Positions 56,000 to 64,000 of a DNA stretch of 64,000 nt are shown here, piece by piece. The position numbers and the translations under genes were made by a program. Below the pieces are notes generated by a model, which worked only from the letters and a program-made list of their open reading frames with translations, made no database searches and had not been told where the DNA came from. Source of the stretch: Quillaja saponaria (lineage: Eukaryota; Streptophyta; Magnoliopsida; Fabales; Quillajaceae); the NCBI GenBank assembly GCA_029379385.1, contig CM055618.1, positions 15,105,071-15,169,070 on the forward strand. The letters run 5' to 3'. Within the stretch, counting starts at the first letter, position 1; every line of letters begins with the position of its first letter.

Positions 56000-58214
56000 A
56001 TGTATAATAACGCGGGAAGCCAGCCTGGGGCACCAATACCTGCAGCAAACACGCAGCCTAATCCTTTTGGAAATGCATTTTATGGAGCTGGTCCAGGACT
56101 TATTCGAGGTGGTTTGGGTGCATATGGAGAGAGAATTTTAGGGTCAGGCTCTGAGTATGTGCAAAGCAATGTAAGTAGCATGCTAAGGTTATTAGTCTGT
56201 TGTACTGGTCTATGAGTGTTGTTCATTCAAGGAAAGTTGATGTGACTGTGACAGCTTGATCACATTAGTTTATTTGCTTTTCAGATTATATTTTAGGCTT
56301 CATTAATCTAAGAAAAGCAAGTTCTTTAATTATTTGTTTTACCTCATGCCTTATGTTAGATGATGCTTATGTGAAGTTAATCTAACTGAAACAATGTGAA
56401 TGTCTTAATAAGTGCCTCAATTGGATCTTTTTAGTTTCTAGTCTTATATATGCTAAACCTTCTTCATATATTATATTGATGTGTGAATTTAAGATATTTG
56501 ATCGTCTATGTTAATATTCTCTATTTGGGTTGAAACAGATAAGCAGGTATTTCTCTGATCCCCAATATTATTTTCAAGTGAATGACCAGTATGTGAGGAA
56601 CAAATTGAAAGTTGTTATGCTTCCCTTCCTACACAGGGTAAGCCGAAATCATTCTTCTTCTTTCTTGTTTATTTTGTATTCCCTCCCCCCAATTGTAGGT
56701 GCCTAATTTTACTTCTCCATTACCTCCGTTCTCTTTCTTTTTCATTTCAGGGTCATTGGACAAGAATAACTGAGCCAGTAGGGGGCAGGCTCTCATATAA
56801 ACCCCCAATTTATGACATAAATGCACCAGACCTTTACATTCCATTCATGGCATTTGGTACTTACGTTGTTCTGTCTGGCCTTGCATTGGGTCTTCAAGGG
56901 AAGTAAGTGTACTGTGGTCTTTACTTTGTAATAATACTAGTGATATTCCCTAAAAGAAAAAAAATTCCTTACTGCTGGGTAATTACATGAAAATGAATTG
57001 TCTTATAAGTCCTTTTTTTTTTTTTGGGTTGTCACATATGGAAGAGAAACTGTTTATATTGTATGAAGCATGGTAATTTTCAACTGTCTAATTTAGATTA
57101 CTAGCACGGTAGAGTTTCTCTAGGCTTCTAGCATTCTTTCCTTGCTTAGCATCAGTTAATTAGCATAAGTACTAGTCCTGCATTTGCTCCTTGTTATGAC
57201 TTATGAGTATTATTGTTTCAAATAGTGCCTGAAGAATTATTGACACTTACAAAAGTACTCTATGTAGATAATTTTGAGGTGCTGCTGACAACCAGAGCAT
57301 AAAATAATTGACAATTGACAAGCAATAAATTGAAAAAATGTCGACTCTCGCCTCTCTGAAAAATGGGAAAAATAAAGGACATTTATCAGTAGCAGTTTCA
57401 GCTGTTGCAAGCATAACTTTTTGTTGTAAAGAACGGGTTATCATTGTTGCTGAAATGTTATTGTTTTCTTTATTACTTCTTGAGAGGGGGAAAGATCTAC
57501 CAAGAAATTGAATTTCTTTAGATTCCTAAATGTTATGGATTGTCTGCCCTGAATTAGTTTTGTTGCAGCTCAGTTATTGTTCCTGTCTCAGCAGCCAAGC
57601 TTTACTTTATTCACTCCGTTGCTAAGACTGATGACCAAATGTCTGTTAGCTGGTTGATCTTTCTTATAAGTAATTTGAATTTTTTTGTTTAGGAGCTTGG
57701 TTGGTGAGAAAAGAAAATTGAATAATTAGTGATTTAGTTCCTGTATTAGTTCTTAGCCCTTCAATTTTAATCATCTTCTATTACTTCTAGTTGCATGCAG
57801 TTTTCTAAAACAACTGTTATTGCCAGTTTTAGTCCAGAAGCTTTAAACTGGTTATTCATCAAGGGATTGCTTGGCTGGTTTCTGCAAGTATCACTGCTTA
57901 AGGTGACATTGCTTTCATTGGGTAGTGGTGAGGCACCCTTGCTGGACATTGTGGCATATGCTGGGTATACTTTCACAGGAATGTGTTTGGCTGTCATTGG
58001 GAAAATTATGTGGGGCTACTCCTATTACTTTTTGATGCCGTGGACCTGCTTATGTATGGGAATTTTCTTGGTGAAGACAATGAAGAGAGTCCTCTTTGCT
58101 GAGGTGAGGAGTTATGATTCAAGCAAGCACCACTATCTCTTGCTTTTCATTGCGTTGATGCAGTTCCCACTGTTCACATGGCTTGGTAACATTAGTGTTA
58201 ATTGGCTGATATAG
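56000..58214 (+). CDS. YIF1: YIF1-family ER-Golgi membrane protein
   Basis: Exons 56000-56170, 56539-56637, 56751-56902 and 57827-58214, all GT-AG, give 269 aa. The N-terminus is Asn/Pro/Gly-rich and cytosolic ([20 protein letters not shown]). The conserved family core follows: [39 protein letters not shown], and [20 protein letters not shown] at the first membrane segment. About four more hydrophobic segments make up the last exon, which ends [23 protein letters not shown]1 pairs with YIP1 in ER-to-Golgi vesicle traffic. The ATG chosen is the first in the exon and gives the family's usual start; the upstream in-frame extension crosses the splice acceptor. Confidence 0.95.
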
Positions 58215-59400
58215 AAAGCTATTTTACACTGTAGGTGGTAACAATTCTACCGATAGAAATGTTTTGAATTGTTGTAGGAAATTTTCTTATATCCATCTTT
58301 ACTGAGTTGAGTGCCCTGCTCTCCCATATTATAGATTTATAGTAGCAGTATTTCTGTTGTGATCATCTTTTTTCCATTTTTGGCAATTTGTGGCATAACA
58401 TTGGAAACAGTTCAACTTGATAGAAATGTGTCAATGCAAGGCTTTTGTAGCTTGTTTCTGTATTTGGAAATATACACATATCTGATAGCCAATGTTGAAA
58501 TTGAAAGTGGAAGGTTGTATTTTTCTGTATTTAGACTGCATTATCTCGCCAGTCTAAAACCGCGCCCTCCATGGCACAGATGAATGGTTATTGGAAACTA
58601 CAGGCAATTGTGTGCAATAATGCCTGTAGGCCTTGGTGACTTGTTGAATTAACTCTGGTGATGGATTCTGAACAGAGTTTTAAGCCACGTAAAGGCATCA
58701 TGATCAATTTTACTCTAATTGAACCAGATAACCTTATTATCTATTATCCAAAGTTGATTTTTGTTAGATTCTGAATTCTGAGGAAGTTTACTACCAGAGA
58801 GACCGATAAAAAGTGATAACGTTTGGAAACCTATATTAACATTTTTACTCAGTGTACCCAGCATTTGGCTAATATTTTTATCTATGATTCACCCACTCTA
58901 GTTAAAAAAAGATAGTTAAAACTTCACACAAAAGATAATAGGTTATAGTGTGATTTAATGGACAATATGGATTTACTGAAAAAAATATAGGGTGCCCTTA
59001 TTGCCCCCACAACTTTATGGCCATTGCATTTAATTATTTAAACAGACAATATTATCTTTAATTAGTTTTTAAATATTTTTCAAGATTTATTATTTAAAAT
59101 ATTAATTTATACACAAAAATAACTATTTATTGTTCTTTTTCTCTTTCTTCTCCTATCCCTTTCTTACTAGTCTCTATATTGTCTAATGCTCATTCTTATT
59201 CTGTATGAGCAAAGAACATATTTTATTTATTCATATTTAAACTAATTATCGTAATGCATGGTCTAAAGAACAATTTTTAGACTTCATAGCAGGACTATTG
59301 CGAGGAGATATTTTGCAATTTTTTAGGAAATGAGAAAGTTCTATAAAAGGAATAGCCCAGAAAAAAGGATTGCTTGAAAGCTTCAACACCTTTGATAAAA
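58215..59400. other. YIF1 3' UTR and spacer
   Basis: Roughly the first 400-500 bases are likely YIF1 3' UTR. After about 58900 the sequence becomes AT-rich and grades into the repeat cluster. No gene seen. Confidence 0.5.
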
Positions 59401-60272
59401 TACTACAAGAATTTGTTAATATAATAATTAATAATAACTACAGGGGCATTTTGGTCATTTCACACAAACAATTAATATTATTATTAAACAAGGATGGTGA
59501 TATGAACACTACTCAAAATTGTTATGTGTATAAAATGGGCTTTGTTATAGTGAAAAACAAAATTATTGAATGCACAAAATTCAGCCCATTTGTGCACGTA
59601 ACAATTTTGGGTAGTGTACACATCATTACTATTTCGTACTATGCAATATTTTTTAATACGTAACGGTAATTAGCAAATATATCTTTGATATAAATATATG
59701 TGCTAAGTGATTAATAATATTATTAGATGATAAATAACCACAAGGGCATTTTGGTCATTTCACACAAATAATTATTAAATAATTAATATTTCCAATGATG
59801 CAATATTTTTTAATACGTAACAATAATTTGGTAAATATATTTTTGATATTAATATACGTGCTAACTCATCAATAATATATTTAAATAATAGATAGCCACA
59901 AGGGCATTTTGGTCATTTCACACAAATAATTATTAAATAATTAATATTTCCAATTATGCAATATTTTTAATACGTTACAGTAACTGGTAAATATATTTTT
60001 GATACAAATTTATTTAAAAAATAATTAATAATGTTTTAAATAATAAATATTAGTACAGGGGCATTTTGGTCATTTTGCACAAAGAGGGCAAAACTCACCC
60101 GAATGTCGGCAAAACCCGATTTCAACCATCCCGAGGCATCCCTACAGACCTGGAGGGGTAAAACCGTCACTGACCTTCCCCAAATTCAATCTCTTGTTAT
60201 TTATTCTAGTTATTTATTATTTAATAGTATTATCAATTATTTACTAAATTGGATTTTAAAATATTCATCATT

Positions 60273-60625
60273 TAACAATTAATATTTATTAAAATAAAAT
60301 AAAATATTTGAAAGCATCAATTATTAAACCATATCTAACATTAAATAATATATATTGATGAATATTAGTAAAATTTCAACACTTTTCACATTTTGGAAAA
60401 ATTTCAACTAAAATCGTTAGAGTTTATGACGATTCACGTTGAAATTTTTCCCAAACGTGAATAACTGGAAACTATGACGATTTACGTTGAAATTTCACTA
60501 AAACGTGAATTGTGTTGAAATTTTACTAATATTTATCAATATATATTATTTAATATTAGATATTATTCAATAATCAATGCTTTCAAATATTTTATTTTAA
60601 TAAATGGTAATCGTTAAATAATATT
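60273..60625. repeat. Foldback (long inverted repeat), copy 1
   Basis: The left arm (60273-60382, ending tagtaaaatttcaacac) is the near reverse complement of the right arm (60511-60625, beginning gtgttgaaattttacta). The loop of about 130 bases itself contains alternating forms of gttgaaattt and its complement, each next to acgtgaa-like sequence, so it can form nested stems. Confidence 0.85.
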
Positions 60626-62409
60626 TTGTACTTAATAATGAATATTATTAATATCCAATACTTAATAACTAATATTTGATATTTAATAATTAATATTTGA
60701 TATTGTGTAATATTTTTTAATACGTAATACTAATTATTAAATATGTGTGTTGATATTTACTAAATGATTAACAACATTATTAAATAATAAATAACTACGG
60801 GGCACTTTGGTCATTTCACACAAATAATTAATAATATTATTAAATAATTACTATTTTGTACTATGCAATATTTTTTAATACGTAACGGTAATTAGCAAAT
60901 ATATCTTTGATATAAATATATGTGCTAAGTGATTAACAATATTATTAGATGATAAATAACCACAAGGGCATTTTGGTCATTTCACACAAATAATTATTAA
61001 ATAATTAATATTTCCAATTATGCAATATTTTTTAATACGTAACAGTAACTGGTAAATATATTTTTGATATAAATTTATTTGAAAAATAATTAATAATGTT
61101 TTTAAATAATAAATATTAGTACATGGGCATTTTGGTCATTTCACACAAAGAAGGCAAAACTTGCCCGAATGTTGACAAAACTCAATTTCAACCATCCCGA
61201 GGCATACTTACATACCTGGAGGGGTAAAACCATCACTGACCTTCCCCAAATTCAATCCCTTGTTCTTCACTTTTCACTAGTTTGTGTTTCAAACTTTGGA
61301 ATCGTATAACTTTATGCTCTGTTTCCGAATTAGGCTTTTTTTTTTTTCATTTCGTGTAAATTTTCGAGATCTACGATGTGGAAATCTGGGAACTAGATTG
61401 GCCATTCCGGAAACCCCTAAATCATTTTTTTTGCCCTCCAAATAGGGTTTTTCCCCCTTGGATGACTTTTTTTTCCAACTTTGACCCCATTTTTCTCCAA
61501 CCCGCCCAACTCCAATCAAAATTCCCAGAAATTAATTCATAGATGCCTTCTTAAAGAGCAATATTCTGGCCTCCCTTTCAATTAATTCCAAATTTATTTA
61601 TTTTTTTGCCTATGGCCTAAATACGATATCATTATTTTATGTGATTTTTTTTTTCGGTTTATTTTTTAATTTTTTTTATGATACCCTTTTATTCCCTCTT
61701 GATGACCAAATAAAAAATGTATTCATTTAATGAATCAATTATTCGAGAAAATTGTGCAAATTGTGCCTAGCGGTTTCACTTTTATGGCCAACGCAACAAA
61801 TTGTACCCATTATTTTATGTGTGATTTTTTCTTGGAAATGTTTTTCTTATTTTATTATGATACCCTTAAATTCCTTCTACATGACCATACAAAATTTGTA
61901 TTCATCAACCATTCGGATAATTTAAGATAAATCTCCAAAAAGTGCTCTGTGGCCATTTTTCTCCCATGCAAAATTGGCCACTTTTTTTTTTTTTTTGGTC
62001 CCCATTCCTTCTTTTCCACCCACACAACATTCCAATCAATATGGGGTGAATTACTACAATAGTTAGTAAATATATTTTGTTAAATAATTAATATTTCGTA
62101 TTATGCAATATTTTTTAATACGTAATATTAATTAGTAAATATATTTTCTAAATAATTAATAATATTTTTAAATAATAAATATTAGTACATGGGCATTTTG
62201 GTCATTTCTCACAAAAGGGTAAAACTCACCCAAATGTCGACAAAACCAAATTTTGACCTTCCCAAGGCATTCCTGGAGACCTGGAGGGGTAAAACCATCA
62301 TTGAACTTCTCCAAATTTTATCCCTTGTTGTTCACTTTTTACTAGTTATTTATTATTTAATAGTATTATTAATTATTTACTAAATTAGATATTAATAATA
62401 TCCATTATT

Positions 62410-62775
62410 TAACAATTAATATTTATTAAAATAAAAATAAATATTTGAAAGTATTAATTATTGAATAATATCTAACATTAAATAATATATATTGATAAAT
62501 ATTAGTAAAATTTCAACATAAATCATCACAGTCTTTGACGATTCACTTTGAAATTTTACCGAAACATGAATCGTTGGAGACTCTGGCTATTCAAGTTGAA
62601 ATTTTACCAAAACTTGAATCGCTGGAGACTCTGGCGATTCAAGTTGAAATTTTACTAAAAGGTGAAAAGTGTTGAAATTTTACTAATATTTATCAATATA
62701 TATTATTTAATGTTAGATATTATTCAATAATTAATACTTTTAAATATTTTATTTTATTTTATAAATATTAGTTGT
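62410..62775. repeat. Foldback (long inverted repeat), copy 2
   Basis: Arms of about 105 bases (62410-62518 and 62669-62775) are related to those of the first foldback. The loop contains about 50-bp direct repeats built on gttgaaattttac and tggagactctggc. Sequence differs enough from copy 1 to show it is not a recent duplicate. Confidence 0.82.
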
Positions 62776-63134
62776 AAATAATATTTTGCACTTAATTATG
62801 AATATTATTAATATCCGATACTTAATAACTAATATTTGATATTTAATAATTAATATTTTATATTATGTAATATTTTTTAATACATAATATTAATTAGTAA
62901 ATATACTTTTTGATATTTACTAAAGAGTCAGTCTTGATAGTTGGGTTTAGGAACTAAGTACTATCATTTGAGTATGCTTTACGGTCCTAGTAGATTGACT
63001 CTGTATACTTAGCCATTATCTTGTCTCAACTCTCAACAAGTCAAAGATATTTTATGCACATTGATTCAAGAGAACATCTGTTCCATTATGCGTGACCTCG
63101 CTGTTGTTTAAAGTGTGCTTACCTTTCGATGCAG

Positions 63135-63192
63135 AAACTCATTTGTTGGCAACTTATCCCTTTTCTGTGAAATAGAAGAGAAACTTAAACAG
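63135..63192 (+). other. Candidate internal exon of a gene beyond the window
   Basis: A plausible acceptor (tttcgatgcag) and donor (aaacag then gtgtat) flank 58 bases that are open in one frame (NSFVGNLSLFCEIEEKLKQ). Another acceptor-like end (attgcag) occurs at 63987-63993, right at the window edge. I do not recognise the protein. It may be chance. Confidence 0.22.
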
Positions 63193-64000
63193 GTGTATGC
63201 TCTCTGTAATCAGATCACCCTCTGTTTTCCACTGTTTTGTGTGCTACTCCTGAAGCCAGAAGACTTTTCTAATTGAATAAGGAAAGAGAAAATAAGATAA
63301 TAATGTATTCCACCTTTTTTCCAGCATGTACTTATAACTTGTATTTGTGCATGAATACATTTACAACTTGGTAGTACTCAGGTTTAAAGAGTTTTTTGGA
63401 GAACTTGCCATGTCACAAAAAAAAATAGAATATATTAAAAACAAAAAGGGAAAAAAATAAGTTATTTTCATTTGGTCCTTTTTGTCAAAATTTCTAATGA
63501 ATGGATTTCAACAATGAACCTTAGAAAAGAACCACAACTTAACATGGTCTGATTTGATTGTTTCCGCTGCTCTCAGGTTGGTTGAGTTAGGAAAGACAGA
63601 ACCAGTCTTAACCAGTTAAGGTCTGGGTTACGGTGAAATTAGACTAAGACCAAACTAAAATGAGGATTATTGACTAAATGAATAAGTAAGCATTGCTTAG
63701 ATGCTGGCTGTCTCAGCTCTCAATTTTGGTTGGTACTTTTTTGTGAGACTTCAACGGTAAGAAGTGGGTTTTTTCTGATTATGTTACTGCTTACTATGTG
63801 CATTCCAATGAAGAAGATAAAATAGTGGAAAGAAATATCAGCTCAATTTCGTGATTTGCCTTGTGGTTCTAGGATGATGATTTTAGACATTGTTTCCCAT
63901 TGCCAACTCTAGATCCTTCGTGGTTTTCTGTAGCATACTTAGAGATTTGCTTCCATAGATGTAAGATTTAGTTCTTTAACTATTAATTGCAGGGCCACAA

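Larger units (their letters stand above)
59441..62930. repeat. AT-rich interspersed repeat cluster with foldbacks
   Basis: The phrase gggcattttggtcattt (one base changed in one copy) recurs at about 59444, 59743, 59902, 60059, 60800, 60965, 61124 and 62189. It is usually followed by cacacaaa and later by caatattttttaatacgtaa. At 60059, 61124 and 62189 it leads into a GC-richer block of about 135 bases ending ggaggggtaaaacc(g/a)tca and a run of cc. These three blocks are 1065 bp apart. Two long inverted repeats sit at 60273-60625 and 62410-62775. A non-repeated stretch lies at about 61266-62035. There is no coding potential. Confidence 0.85.

Overview
The window is nuclear DNA of a dicot plant. 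It is AT-rich, its genes are split by GT-AG introns, and all eight gene models encode plant-type proteins. Exon boundaries below were placed by hand so that reading frame, splice sites and family sequence agree. Family assignments come from recognition of conserved motifs, not from a search.

Layout, left to right. (1) 1-4068 (+): the 3' part of a JmjC histone demethylase of the JMJ13/JMJ706 type; its 5' end lies outside the window. (2) About 4.6-11.3 kb: intergenic, AT-rich, with one small hairpin repeat. (3) 11755-15673 (+): KANADI2-type GARP transcription factor. (4) 16.9-18 kb: fossil LINE on the minus strand, followed by about 5 kb without a gene. (5) 23091-27863 (+): SKL2, a shikimate-kinase-like chloroplast protein with a CS domain. 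(6) 28291-30455: four near-identical tandem copies of a 541-bp unit, then a small LTR-type element. (7) 31528-36100 (-): RCD1 (WWE, PARP-like and RST domains). (8) 38777-42049 (-): an SMN (survival of motor neuron)-like gene without a Tudor domain, carrying an in-frame stop codon and a doubtful first splice donor. (9) 42.7-44.4 kb: two tandem-repeat arrays. (10) 44376-49484 (-): plastid NAD(P)-binding protein of the At1g32220 type. (11) 50679-53534 (+): DAD1, an oligosaccharyltransferase subunit. (12) 56000-58214 (+): YIF1-type Golgi membrane protein. (13) 59.4-62.9 kb: AT-rich repeat cluster with two large foldback structures. (14) 63-64 kb: possibly the edge of a further gene.

The genes do not form a pathway: chromatin, leaf polarity, plastid, stress signalling, snRNP assembly and secretion are all represented. 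The order is informative, however. From remembered Arabidopsis locus numbers, KAN2, RCD1, the plastid reductase and DAD1 are consecutive loci on chromosome 1 (At1g32240 to At1g32210), while SKL2, the RCD1 paralogue SRO1 and DAD2 are consecutive on chromosome 2 (At2g35500 to At2g35520). The window therefore looks like the unfractionated ancestral segment.

The most interesting items are the SMN-like gene with its possible inactivating changes, the composite microsynteny, the young 541-bp tandem array, two GC-AG introns in one gene, and the foldback cluster next to YIF1. I found no bacterial-type system, CRISPR array, rRNA or tRNA.
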